From: an uncultured Clostridia bacterium | Lineage (GTDB): Bacteria; Bacillota; Clostridia; Christensenellales; Aristaeellaceae | Length of the DNA: 64,000 nt | Direction of reading: 5' to 3' | NCBI GenBank assembly: GCA_934675735.1 | Contig: CAKURR010000011.1 | Coordinates: 1-64,000, forward strand | Shown: positions 31,373 to 40,752 of the stretch, piece by piece | How positions within the stretch are numbered: the stretch's first letter is position 1 | Layout: every line of letters starts with the position of its first letter | Notes under the pieces: model-generated | Told to the model about the DNA's origin: nothing | Databases searched by the model: none | Seen by the model: the letters and a program-made list of their open reading frames with translations, nothing else | Program-made: the position numbers and the translations under genes

Positions 31373-34300
31373 ATGTTTGCTTTGGGATTGGATTTGGGCG
31401 CGTCGAGCGTCAAAATTGCGCTGCTGGAGGATGGAAAAATCAAGTCGCTGTGGATGCGGACGCACCGCGGAAGGCCGTTTGCCTGCTTACAGGCAGGGCT
31501 GGAAGCGCTGAACCTGCACGAGGAGGCGGCGGTCTGCGTGACGGGGGCGAACGGCGAAGCGCTGCTGGCCGCCTGCCCGAGCTTGCAGAATCTGGGGGAC
31601 ATCCCCGCCGCGGTGGAGGGCGTGCGCCTGCTGGCCTCTAAGGGCGGCAGCATCATGGATATCGGCAGCCAGGGCGCGCGGTTCATCACGCTTTGGCAGA
31701 GCGGCGCGCCGCAGTTTTCCGTCAACGAGCACTGTGCGGGCGGTACGGGTTCGTTTTTTGAGGACCAGATGTCCCGTCTCGGGCTGAACATTGAGGATTA
31801 TTCCCGCCTGGTGGGGGAGGCACGGAGCATTCCGCGGCTGTCGGGCCGATGCGCCGTTTTCGCCAAGACGGATATCATCCACCGCCAGCAGGAAGGTGTG
31901 CCGACGCCGGATATTCTGCTGGGGCTCTGCTATGCGATGATTCGCAATTACAAGGCGACCATTGTGCGCAATCTGCCGGTGGAAAAGCCGGTTGTTTTCT
32001 GCGGCGGCGTGACGTGCAACGCGGGCGTGATTCGCGCGATTCGCGACGTGTTCGGCCTGGCGGAGGGCGAGCTGATTGTGCCCGAACAGGCGCGCTATGT
32101 GTCGGCTGTCGGCGCGGCCTGCAAGGCGGAGGGGCGTTTTTCCGTCGATGGGCTGCTGGATATCCTTCGCGGCGGGCCGTCGGCGAGCTGGAGCCGCTCG
32201 CGCTTGCGCCGAATACAAAGCTGACCGACCCGCCCGCGACGGGCGTCATCCCGAAGGACGGGTGCGCGCTGGGCATCGACATCGGCTCGACGAGCACGGA
32301 TTTGGTGCTCACGGGGCGGGACGGCACGCTCGTCGATTTTCAATATCTGCGCACGGCGGGCAATCCGGAAGCGGCGGTGCGGAAGGGCTTGCAGGCGCTG
32401 CGGGCGAAATACGGCGAGCTTCGCTTTGCGGCGGTCGGCGTGACCGGCTCGGGCCGCGAGCGCATCGGGCGGATGATTGGCGCGGACGCGATTCGCGACG
32501 AAATCACCGCGCAGGCGAAGGGCGCGACCTTCTGGGTGCCGGATGCGGACACGGTGTTTGAAATCGGCGGACAGGACAGCAAGTATATCGCGCTGCGCGG
32601 CGGCGAAGTCGTCGATTTTCAGATGAACAAAATCTGCGCGGCGGGCACGGGATCGTTCGTCGAGGAACAGGCCGCACGCATGGGCATACCGATTGAACGG
32701 TTCGGCCCGCTGGCGCTGACGGCGAAAGCGCCCGCCGCGCTGGGCGAGCGCTGCACGGTGTTCATCGAAACGGCCATCGCCTCCGCTGCGGCGGAGGGTG
32801 TCGGTCAGGCGGAAATCGCGGCGGGTCTCTGCCACGCCATCGTCCGCAACTATCTGCACAAGGTCGTCGCGGGCAAGCCTGTCGGACGGCGCATCGTGCT
32901 GCAAGGCGGCGTGAATTACAACCCCGGCATTGTCGCGGCGTTTCAGGCGGCCTACGGTGAGCGCGTGCAAGTCAGTCCGTGCTTTGCTGTCAGCGGCGCT
33001 TTCGGCGCGGCGATGCTGGCGCTGGAGGCCGCCGGCGATGGGGAAAGCCGCTTCACGGGCTTCGACGCGGCGCAGACCGCGGCGGCGGACGACGCGCAGA
33101 GCGCCGAAATCGCGCGCAACATCGCGTTTTACGAGCAGGCCGACAAGCTGCTGCTGGAGGGTTACACGGGCCAAATCGACCCGAATAAAAAGACCGTCGG
33201 CGTGCCGTATGTGCTGATGATTCACAAGTTCTTCCCGATGGCGAACGCGTTTTTCGGCGCGCTGGGGTTCAACGTCGTGCTGACCGAGCCGACGAGCGAG
33301 GAAACCATCCGCCTGTCCCAGCTGGCGGCGCAGGGTGAAACCTGCTATCCGGTGAAGCTGATTTACGGCCACATGATGCAGCTCATCGAAAAGAAGGTGG
33401 ATTATATTTTCCTGCCGTCGATTCACACCATGCGCCACGAGAAGAGCCGCGTCGCGCACAACTACGGCTGTGTGTATATGCAGACGGCGGCGAAATCCGT
33501 CGCCCGCGCGCTGAAGCTGGAAGAGAAGGGCATTACGCTGCTGAATCCCGAATTTGATTTGGATTTTGGGCAGGAAGCGATGGCCTCCGCGATGGTGGGG
33601 CTGGGCAAAATCCTCGGCATCCCCAAGCCGAAATGCGCGGCGGCGCTGCTGGCGGGCGCGATGGCCGTCCGCCGCCACACCGCCGCGGTGGAAAAGCAGG
33701 GCAAGGCGCTGCTCGCCACGCTCAGGCCCGAAGATAAGGTGCTGGTGCTGATTACGCGCAACTACGGCGTGTCCGACCCGATTTTGAACATGGGCATTCC
33801 GCGTCTGCTGCTCGAGCGCGGCTGCAAGGTCATCACGCTGAGCCACCTGCCCGGCCATTCGCTGGATATTTCGGGCGAATATCCGAATCTCTACTGGCCG
33901 TTCGGTCAGCACATTCTCTCGGGCGCGAAGCTGATTGCTCATCACCCGAATCTGTATGCCGTCTACCTGACCAACCACGGCTGCGGGCCGGATACGATGC
34001 TCACTCACCTGTTCCGTCGGGAGATGGGCGGCAAGCCGTATCTGCAAATCGAGGTGGACGAGCATTTTTCCAAGGTCGGCGTGATTACGCGCGTCGAGGC
34101 GTTTTTGAACAGCCTGTCCCATCGGCCCGTGCAGCCGCTTCCGGCGAATTTCGCCATCGAGGATGTGCCCGTGCGCAAGGCAGAGATGCCCGCGCGGGCG
34201 AAGGCGGGCGTGCCGCTGTTTGTGCCGAATCTGGGGCTGTATACGCCGCCGCTGACGCGGTATTTCGCCCAAAACGGCGCGGATGCGCGCATGCTGCCCG

Positions 34301-35214
34301 CGCCGGACGAACACGCCGTCGGGCTGGGACGCGCGCAGACCGGCGCGAAGGAGTATTTGCCGTTTGCGGCGCTGCTGGGCGGTGTGCTGGCCGAGCGGGA
34401 GAAGGACGGCGCGCCCGCGCAGTTCCTGATTCCGCAGTCCGAGGGCGCGGAGGCCGACGGGCAGTATGCCCGCGTGATTCGCGCCGAGCTGGACAGGCTG
34501 GGGCAGGGCGACGCGGCGATTGTCGCGCCGATGCTCGAGCGCCTGTATGAAACCGCAGCGGACAGAGATGCGCTTGTGCGCGCGCTGCTGGCGGGCGATT
34601 TGGCCTATGCCGCGCCGAAAGCGGCGCGAAACGAACCGAGCACAATTCTGACGTGGGCCGAGCTGAAAACGACGGCCGAGGCGATTGGACGCATGCCGAT
34701 TGCGGGGCGGAAAATCGCGGTTGTCGGCACGCCGCTCTGCCAAACCGTGCTGGATGACGGCGTGTGGGGTACGCTGGAGGACGAGGGCGAGACGATTCTG
34801 CGCGCGCCGCTGGTCGAAGCGCTCTGCTTCCTCTGGCGGGACAGCGACGAGAAGAGCACGGCGAAAGCGTGGCTCGACGAAATCGAGGCGAATCTGCGCG
34901 AAATCGGGCGGCTGCTCGGCGCGCGAAACGCTTTCGCGCCGAACCTCGATGTGCTTCGCCATACCGCGGACGCGGCGCTGGGCAATTTCGCAGGCGCAAA
35001 CGGGCGTTACCGCTACGCCAAGGCCGTGCAGATGAGCGCAGACGTGTGCGCGGTGATGACCGCCGCGCCGAGATATGAAAACGCCGCGATGATTTTGGAT
35101 ATGCGCGGGCTGCGCGAGGCTTGCCAAGCCCCGCTGCTGGAGGTGTCGTTTGACCATGACTGGGATGAAACGGCCTGGGCCAGGGTGAGGTCGTTCCTGT
35201 ATTATTGTCGGTAA
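31373..35214 (+). CDS. CoA-dehydratase-type activase (two BcrAD/BadFG ATPase domains + DUF2229), frameshifted
   Basis: Large cytoplasmic protein, about 1280 residues when joined, of the family annotated as CoA-substrate-specific enzyme activase, related to activators of 2-hydroxyacyl-CoA dehydratase and benzoyl-CoA reductase. The first ATPase domain has GLDLGASSVKIALL and EHCAGGTGSFFEDQ; the second has GIDIGSTSTDLVL, EIGGQDSKYI and KICAAGTGSFVEEQ. The cysteines in CAGGTG/CAAGTG motifs are typical [4Fe-4S] ligands. DUF2229 follows (VPYVLMIHKFFPMANAFFG). The frame changes near 32177, where GGGCC probably lost one C: the first frame stops at 32224 and the second continues to 35214. ATG at 31373 has AAGGAG upstream. 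It may be a real disruption or a sequence error. Confidence 0.8.
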
Positions 35215-35243
35215 TACTCTACTCGTTATCCTCATATCCACAC

Positions 35244-35282
35244 AAAAGAATCGGCTGTTTACAAAACAGTCGATTCTTTTTG
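35244..35282. terminator. Terminator of activase gene
   Basis: Long stem AAAAGAATCGGCTGTTT with AAACAGTCGATTCTTTT, T-rich on both flanks. Confidence 0.88.
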
Positions 35283-35286
35283 CGTG

Positions 35287-35324
35287 GATGAAAAAGTCCT
35301 TCTCCTCCATCGGAGGAAAAGGGC
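35287..35324 (-). terminator. Terminator of the minus-strand ABC/cupin operon
   Basis: On the minus strand CCTTTTCCTCC/GGAGGAGAAGG followed by ACTTTTTC. Confidence 0.75.
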
Positions 35325-35342
35325 TCTCTTAATATAATCTGC

Positions 35343-35421
35343 CTTGATTTCGCAGAAATCAAGAAGCGGAAGGTGTCGGGAACTCAGTTCCCGACTGGGG
35401 TTTGGGGCAAAGCCCCAATTG
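35343..35421. repeat. Palindromic multi-hairpin repeat, right half
   Basis: CTTGATTTCGCAGAAATCAAG, GTCGGGAACTCAGTTCCCGAC and TTTGGGGCAAAGCCCCAA in sequence, ending ATTGTT instead of CGTT. Confidence 0.8.
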
Positions 35422-35443
35422 TTCCTCGTTCCCCCGTCTCCCC

Positions 35444-36082
35444 TTACTCCAGCACCAGCAGCAGCGACATCTTGAACGGTCCGTCGGCGGTCACGCTGTG
35501 CAGACCGTTCTTGTCAAAGCGGAAGCTCTCGCCCGCGGAGAGGGGATAATCCTTGCCTTCGTAGCCGATGACGGCCTTGCCCTCCAGCGCGGTGATGATG
35601 GCGTTGCCCGGCGCGCGGTGGGCGGAAAGACCCGTGCCCTTGTCAAAGGCCATGAGCACAAACTTCATCTTGTCGTTGTGCACGACGTCCATGTTGGTGA
35701 TGCTGCCCTCTTCGTAGGCGATGAGGTTGGCGAGCTTGAGCGCTTCGCCGGCGTGAATTGCGTTGTTCATAACAATCTCCTTTTCGGCAATGATTTCGGT
35801 ATAGATAACGCCTTTCGGGCTGTTGACGCCGCAAAGCGTTTTCTCGGGAACAATGAGCAGCTCGCCGGGCAGGAGCGGCACAACGCGCGCATCCTCGCCC
35901 GACAGAAATTCGCCGCAGCCCTCGGCGCAGAGATAGAGCGTCGGCACGTCATAGCTTTCGCGGCTGATGTCCGTGCCCTCGCCGAGCGAAAACCACGTTA
36001 CGCCGCGCACGCCTGCGCCGCGCGAAACGGTCATGCCCGCGCGAATGGGGCGCATGGCCGAAACGGTGAAAGAACCTGTCAT
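35444..36082 (-). CDS. Cupin-domain protein
   Basis: Small cytoplasmic protein of 212 residues with two cupin-like halves: an N-terminal one (about 25-100, with VPTLYLCAEGCGEFL and LLPGELLIVPEK) and a C-terminal one (about 135-205, with LSAHRAPGNAIITALEGKAV and LSAGESFRFDKNGLHSV). One or two histidines that could bind metal remain in the second half (SAHRAP, GLHSV). Enzymatic role unknown. ATG at 36082 with GAGG 5 nt upstream. It is 13 nt after the ABC ATPase gene and therefore the last gene of the importer operon, perhaps acting on or sensing the imported ligand. Confidence 0.75.
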   Translation of the reverse strand: MTGSFTVSAMRPIRAGMTVSRGAGVRGVTWFSLGEGTDISRESYDVPTLYLCAEGCGEFLSGEDARVVPLLPGELLIVPEKTLCGVNSPKGVIYTEIIAEKEIVMNNAIHAGEALKLANLIAYEEGSITNMDVVHNDKMKFVLMAFDKGTGLSAHRAPGNAIITALEGKAVIGYEGKDYPLSAGESFRFDKNGLHSVTADGPFKMSLLLVLE

Positions 36083-36095
36083 AAGCACCTCGCTG

Positions 36096-36890
36096 TCAGT
36101 TCGCGGTCAGCGCGACGGGCACAATGCTGCGCACGTGCCGCCCGTTGTCCGTCAGGTCGCTGACCACCACGCGCACGTCGAAAGATTGGCTGATGTTTTC
36201 CTCCGTCAGCACATCCGCCGTCGGGCCGTAGAAGAAGCGGCCCTTGCGGTTCATCATGAACGCTTCATCCGAAACGGACATGGCGTTGGTCGGGTAGTGC
36301 GTGTTCATGATGGCGCTGATGCCCTCTTCGTGGGAAAGGCGCTTGACCATATCCAGCACCAGAATCTGGTTGTGGAAATCCAAACCCGTCTCCGGCTCGT
36401 CGAGGATAATCAGCTGCGGCTCGTTGATGAGCGCGCGGGCAATCAACACCATTTGCAGCTCGCCGCCGCTCATCCGGTTGCAATCCTTGTAGGCCAGACG
36501 GGTGATGCCGACCTTTTCCATCATGCGCTCGGCCATCTCGATTTCCCGCATGCCCGGCTGCTGAAACGCGCCCATGTGCGAGCTTCTGCCGAGCATGACC
36601 ATCTCCAGCCCCGTGTAGGAAAACGCGAAGCCGTGGCTCTGGGGGATGTAGGAAACGGTTTTCCAGATATCCGCAGGCTTCATCTTCGCGATGTTCTGCC
36701 CGTTCAGCAGCGTCTGCCCGCGCTTCCACGGCAGAAGGCCGATCATGCACTTGAGCAGCGTCGTTTTGCCGATGCCGTTCGGGCCGAGGATGGCGAGAAT
36801 GTGCCCCTTTTCCAAGCCGAGGTTGATGTGGTCGAGAATCACGGGCTGGTCGGCATAGCCGAAGCAGCCGTCTTTGACTTCAAGGATCAT
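36096..36890 (-). CDS. ABC importer ATPase, FepC/BtuD type
   Basis: Cytoplasmic ATPase of 264 residues for the iron-chelate/cobalamin class of importers. Walker A GPNGIGKTTLLKC, Q-loop PQSHGFAFSYTG, signature RMSGGELQMVLIARAL, Walker B QLIILDEPETGLD, H-loop MNTHYP. The start at 36890 overlaps the permease stop by 4 nt. The C-terminal 50 residues (YGPTADVLTEENISQSFDV) resemble those of siderophore/heme ATPases. Substrate not deducible from the sequence alone. Confidence 0.88.
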   Translation of the reverse strand: MILEVKDGCFGYADQPVILDHINLGLEKGHILAILGPNGIGKTTLLKCMIGLLPWKRGQTLLNGQNIAKMKPADIWKTVSYIPQSHGFAFSYTGLEMVMLGRSSHMGAFQQPGMREIEMAERMMEKVGITRLAYKDCNRMSGGELQMVLIARALINEPQLIILDEPETGLDFHNQILVLDMVKRLSHEEGISAIMNTHYPTNAMSVSDEAFMMNRKGRFFYGPTADVLTEENISQSFDVRVVVSDLTDNGRHVRSIVPVALTAN

Positions 36891-37915
36891 CGCAAATTGC
36901 TCCTGTTTTTGTTGAGAAGGGTGATAAAGACCGGCGCGCCGATGATGGCCGTCAGAATGGAGAGCGGCAGCTCGATGATGCTCACGGTGCGCGACAGCGT
37001 GTCGATGAGCATCATGAAACTGGCGCCCAGACTCAGGCTGACGGGTATCACATAGCGGTTGTTGCTGCCCACCAGCATGCGCGCGCAGTGGGGGATGAGC
37101 AGGCCAATCCAGCCGACCTGACCGCACATCGAGACCGCCGACGCGGTGATGACGGTCGAGGCGAGGATGAAAATCATGCGGGTGCGCGGCAGGTTGATGC
37201 CGCTGGCCTTCGCTTCGTCCTCGCTGAGGGAAAGAATGTTCAGCCGCCAGCGCAGCAGATAGATGACCACGATGCCCGAAAGAATCAGCGGCGAACCGAC
37301 GGCAATCTTTTTATAGCTCGCGCCTGTGAAGCTGCCCATCAGCCAATAGGTGATTTCCGGCAGTTTATCCTGCGGGTCGGCGGTATATTTGAGCAGCGAG
37401 CCGACGGCGTTGAACAGCGAAGAGGCGATTACGCCCGCCAGCACGAGGTAAACCATCGAGCGGCCGCTGTTTTTGCCCGCGATTTTCAGCGTGAACCAAA
37501 CGGAAAGCAGGCCGAAAACCAGCGCGATCAGCTGCGTTTCAAAAATGCTGCACGAGAGGATAATCGCCAGAATCGCGCCGACGCACGTGCCGCTCGTCAC
37601 GCCGAGAATATCCGGCGTGGCTAAGGGGTTGGAAAACAGCGCCTGATAGGTGTTGCCCGCGCAGGTCAGCCCCGCGCCGACGACAATCGCCATCAGGATG
37701 CGCGGCAGACGAAGGTTGACGATAATCGAATAATTCTGCACGCCCGCGGTTTCGCCGGTGAACAGGCTCTGAAGCGCGCGGAGCACGTCGCCCAAAGGGA
37801 CGCTCATCCGCCCGACACACAGGCAGATGAGCGCGGTCACAAATGGCAGAAGGAACATCAGCACGACGGCAAGCGGCGTGAAGCGTCCCTTTTTGATAAA
37901 CGGTGTGTCGTTCAT
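36887..37915 (-). CDS. ABC importer permease, FecCD/BtuC type
   Basis: Ten-helix permease of 342 residues. Landmarks of FecCD: LRLPRILMAIVVGAGLTCAG, TYQALFSNPLATPDILGVTSG, LAGVIASSLFNAVGSLLKY, and GWIGLLIPHCARMLVGSNNRYVIP with the conserved P-H motif. Only one permease gene is present, so the channel is probably a homodimer. The ATG at 37915 lies 4 nt downstream of the binding-protein stop. Confidence 0.92.
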   Translation of the reverse strand: MNDTPFIKKGRFTPLAVVLMFLLPFVTALICLCVGRMSVPLGDVLRALQSLFTGETAGVQNYSIIVNLRLPRILMAIVVGAGLTCAGNTYQALFSNPLATPDILGVTSGTCVGAILAIILSCSIFETQLIALVFGLLSVWFTLKIAGKNSGRSMVYLVLAGVIASSLFNAVGSLLKYTADPQDKLPEITYWLMGSFTGASYKKIAVGSPLILSGIVVIYLLRWRLNILSLSEDEAKASGINLPRTRMIFILASTVITASAVSMCGQVGWIGLLIPHCARMLVGSNNRYVIPVSLSLGASFMMLIDTLSRTVSIIELPLSILTAIIGAPVFITLLNKNRSNLR

Positions 37916-37919
37916 GGAA

Positions 37920-38993
37920 TCAATATGCCAGCATCTGCGCCAGCTCGTCGTCGGTCACGTCGTAACCGTACCAGGTCTTGTAATATTCGCGGATGGTGTC
38001 CTCCAGCGGATAATCGGCGAACGCGTCGGGGTAGGTGCGGCTGGCCAGCCAGGCCAGAACCAGCGGCGCATCCGGATTCGGCGTGAACCAGTTCCACATG
38101 CCCAGCGTCGTGTTGTAGACGCGGCCGTTCTTGACGGCGCTCAGCGTGGAGAAATCCGCGCCCTCGACGTTGTTATCAAGCACGTCGGCGGTCTTGAGGT
38201 TCAGCAGGCCCGGGCCGTCCAGAAAGAGGATGTCAGGATCCCAGGTATACACCTGCTCCATGTTGACCTGAGCGAAGCCGCTCGCCTCTTCCGCCACCAC
38301 GTCGGTCACGCCCAGACGCTTGAGCCAGTAGGTGCCGAACGTGCCCTTGCCGGAGACCATCGGCACGCCGTTGGCGTATTTCCAAAGGATCATCGCGGTC
38401 GGGCGCTCGTCCTCCGGCACGGTCGCGATGCGCGATTCCACGTCGGCGACAATCGCGTCGCCCGCGGCGACGAACGCGTCCGTCTTGCCTTCCTCGCCGA
38501 ACACATCCTCCAGCAGGTTCAGCCACTCTTCGTAGCGCTCAATCGGGTCGGCCTCGGTGGAAGCGCCGACAGTCGCAAAGCCGACGCACGGAATGCCGCT
38601 GGCCTTGAGAATCTCGGCGTGGGAAGCGTTGTTGGCGTTGTAAAGGATGACGTCCGGCTCGAGCTTCATGATTTCCTCGATGTTGAGGTCGCTCTGGGCG
38701 TAGACGGTGTCGGCGGTCTCCATCAGCTCCGGCGCGATGTTTTTGAGCACCGTTTCGGAGATGGTCGTCTTAAACGAGCCGCAGAAGCCGACGATATACG
38801 GCGCTTCGCCGCCGAAGTAGGACATGTAGGTGGAGAGAATCGGAATCTGGTCGATGACCACGCGGGTGATTTCATTGGGCACTTCGACCTCGTTGCCGCC
38901 GTGATCGACGACGGTGTGCGTGCCCTCCGCCAGCGCGGAACCCGCGATGCAGAGCACCAGCAGCATTAAAACCAGAGACAGCGTTTTCTTCAT
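37920..38993 (-). CDS. ABC importer binding protein, Peripla_BP_2 (iron/cobalamin/metal-chelate class)
   Basis: Extracytoplasmic binding protein of 357 residues, first gene of a four-gene operon (binding protein, permease, ATPase, cupin). Signal peptide ends GSALA before EGTHTVVDHGGNEVEVP, the usual opening of this family; no lipobox. Further blocks: IEEIMKLEPDVILYN, and NVEGADFSTLSAVKNGRVYN near the C-terminus. A palindromic operator lies 38 nt upstream. Fe-siderophore, heme, cobalamin, or oxyanion ligands are all possible. Confidence 0.88.
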   Translation of the reverse strand: MKKTLSLVLMLLVLCIAGSALAEGTHTVVDHGGNEVEVPNEITRVVIDQIPILSTYMSYFGGEAPYIVGFCGSFKTTISETVLKNIAPELMETADTVYAQSDLNIEEIMKLEPDVILYNANNASHAEILKASGIPCVGFATVGASTEADPIERYEEWLNLLEDVFGEEGKTDAFVAAGDAIVADVESRIATVPEDERPTAMILWKYANGVPMVSGKGTFGTYWLKRLGVTDVVAEEASGFAQVNMEQVYTWDPDILFLDGPGLLNLKTADVLDNNVEGADFSTLSAVKNGRVYNTTLGMWNWFTPNPDAPLVLAWLASRTYPDAFADYPLEDTIREYYKTWYGYDVTDDELAQMLAY

Positions 38994-39030
38994 GGAACAA
39001 TCTCCTTCCCAAAAATGAAATGAATTGGCA

Positions 39031-39046
39031 GTTAGTTTTTGCTAAC
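39031..39046. promoter_or_regulatory. Palindromic operator, site B
   Basis: GTTAGTTTTTGCTAAC between the binding-protein gene and a minus-strand TACAAT -10-like element (39060-39055), so it would cover the start of transcription of the importer operon. Confidence 0.7.
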
Positions 39047-39268
39047 CGATGGCTATTGTACAGGATGCGGGGCGCGCTTGTCCGTTGCTATGGCAACGAG
39101 AGACGAAAAAGTTTCGGTCGGCTTGAAAACGGGGAAGGGCGCCGATATAATGAAGCGGATTATCGTCGATGGTGGGGCGATCGGGCAAAGCCCCATATCC
39201 TGAAAATGCTTGGCTGATTACGTCTTGAAATATCCGGTTTAGGCTTGACAGCCTTTTTGTATAAAAAA

Positions 39269-39297
39269 TTGACAACGCCTGAGCGGCGGGCTATAAT
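39269..39297 (+). promoter_or_regulatory. Promoter of hydrolase operon
   Basis: TTGACA (39269-39274), 17-nt spacer, TATAAT (39292-39297). Consensus-perfect; the operator at 39311 begins 13 nt past the -10. The gap 39047-39268 shows no gene. Confidence 0.9.
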
Positions 39298-39310
39298 GAA
39301 TACAGAAAAC

Positions 39311-39326
39311 GTTAGCCAAAACTAAC
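39311..39326. promoter_or_regulatory. Palindromic operator, site C
   Basis: GTTAGCCAAAACTAAC immediately downstream of the predicted transcription start, a typical repressor position. Confidence 0.75.
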
Positions 39327-39361
39327 GATTAGTTATCCGTCGAAAATGGGGGAAACAGAGG

Positions 39362-39967
39362 ATGAGCAACTACATCACAACCGCGTTTGAAAAGACCGTC
39401 TGCGCGCGTTTTCCCGAGCGCGCGGAAGCGCTGAACGCCGCGATGCGGCGGCGGCTTGAGCAGCTGCGCGCGGAAAACGCCGACGCCGACGCGGGCAAAA
39501 TGCGGCATTTGGAAGGGCAGATTATGCCCGGCATCGCCGCGTATGAAACGCTGCAAACCGTGATGCCCAAGGACGAGGCGCTGCAAACCGTTCACGGCTA
39601 TGTGGAGGCGCGAGCATGGAAACTGCGGCGGATGATTCGGGTCATCGTGCGTCTGCCGGGGCTGTATCGCCGCCTGCCCGGCCTGTTCGCCAAGGGCACG
39701 GCCAAGATGTTCGGCGAAGCGGCGGGGTTTGAAGCCAAAACCTATCCGATGGGCGACAACGTGTGGCGGGTGGATATGCTCAAATGCCCGTATCACGACG
39801 CATGCGTGCAATACGGCTGTCCCGAACTGTGCCCGAGCTTTTGCGACAGCGACGACATCACCTACGACGGCATGCACCCCAAGGTCATCTGGCACAGAAC
39901 CAAGACGCTCGGCCGCGGCAACGACTGCTGCGATTTCTGCCTTACCGTGGAGGAGAAAAAGACATGA
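39362..39967 (+). CDS. L-2-amino-thiazoline-4-carboxylate hydrolase-like protein (first)
   Basis: Protein of 201 residues, no signal peptide. The C-terminal half has the cysteine-rich pattern of the ATC_hydrolase family: CPYHDACVQYGCPELCPSFC, DSDDITYDGMHPKVIWHRT, then KTLGRGNDCCDFCL. Founding members open a thiazoline ring on the way to cysteine, but most family members are uncharacterised. The cysteines could bind metal. ATG at 39362 follows GGGGGAAACAGAGG. First gene of a three-gene operon with 4-nt overlaps. Confidence 0.72.
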   Translation: MSNYITTAFEKTVCARFPERAEALNAAMRRRLEQLRAENADADAGKMRHLEGQIMPGIAAYETLQTVMPKDEALQTVHGYVEARAWKLRRMIRVIVRLPGLYRRLPGLFAKGTAKMFGEAAGFEAKTYPMGDNVWRVDMLKCPYHDACVQYGCPELCPSFCDSDDITYDGMHPKVIWHRTKTLGRGNDCCDFCLTVEEKKT

Positions 39968-40752
39968 AGGTGTATACATTCGGCGGGGCGGAGAAGCCCG
40001 CATTGTTGCTTCTGCCCGGCACATGCTGTGATTGGCAGGGCAATTTCGGGCACGTGATTCCGCTGCTCGAATCGGATTTTCGCGTGCTCTGCGTCAGTTA
40101 CGACGGGTTCGACGGCACGGAGCGCACGGAGTTTCCGACGATGCTGGAGGAGACGGAGAAAATCGAAGCGTACATCCGCGAAAACTGCGGCGGGCACATC
40201 CGCGCGGCCTATGGCTGTTCGCTGGGCGGCTCGTTTGTCGGGCTGCTGGCCCGGCGGCAGAACATCCGAATGGATTACGGCATTTTGGGCAGCTCCGACC
40301 TTGACCAGGCGTCGGCGCTTGCGGCCAAGCTGCAAACGAAAATCATGATGCCGCTGATTTATCCGATGATTCGCGACGGGCGGTTCAAAAACCGCTTTTT
40401 GCAGAAAAAATCCGAGCAGATTCTGCGGAAGATGGGCGAATACGGGCAGGCGTTTATGCGCATGTTCGGCGGCGCGCGCCCCTTTGTGACGAAGAAGAGC
40501 TGCGAAAACCAGTTCTGTTCCGATTTGACGACGCCGCTGGGCGATAACATCGATGCGGAGGGCACGGAAATCCACATCTTCTACGCGCTCAAGATGGGCG
40601 AAAAATATCGGGCGCGCTATTTGAAACACTTCGCCCGACCCGTGATTCACGAACAGAACATGCAGCACGAGGAACTGCTGGCCTGCCATCCCGAAGAATG
40701 GGCGCGGCTGGTGAAGCAGATTGCGCTTTCGGCGCGGGGAGGGGAACAATGA
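39964..40752 (+). CDS. Alpha/beta hydrolase
   Basis: Cytoplasmic alpha/beta-hydrolase of 262 residues. The oxyanion-hole region is LLLLPGTCCDWQGNF, the nucleophile elbow is AAYGCSLGGSFVG (serine in GCSLGG), and a late histidine is present in the C-terminal third. The lid-like middle (about 110-180) is rich in basic and aromatic residues. ATG overlaps the upstream TGA by 4 nt. Esterase, thioesterase or amide hydrolase are possible; its place between two thiazoline-hydrolase-like genes suggests related substrates. Confidence 0.78.
   Translation: MKVYTFGGAEKPALLLLPGTCCDWQGNFGHVIPLLESDFRVLCVSYDGFDGTERTEFPTMLEETEKIEAYIRENCGGHIRAAYGCSLGGSFVGLLARRQNIRMDYGILGSSDLDQASALAAKLQTKIMMPLIYPMIRDGRFKNRFLQKKSEQILRKMGEYGQAFMRMFGGARPFVTKKSCENQFCSDLTTPLGDNIDAEGTEIHIFYALKMGEKYRARYLKHFARPVIHEQNMQHEELLACHPEEWARLVKQIALSARGGEQ

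Noticed and set aside
32095..35310. Open frame of over 1000 codons antisense to the activase
   Set aside because: Same GC-rich shadow effect; the plus-strand protein has clear conserved motifs while this one has none.
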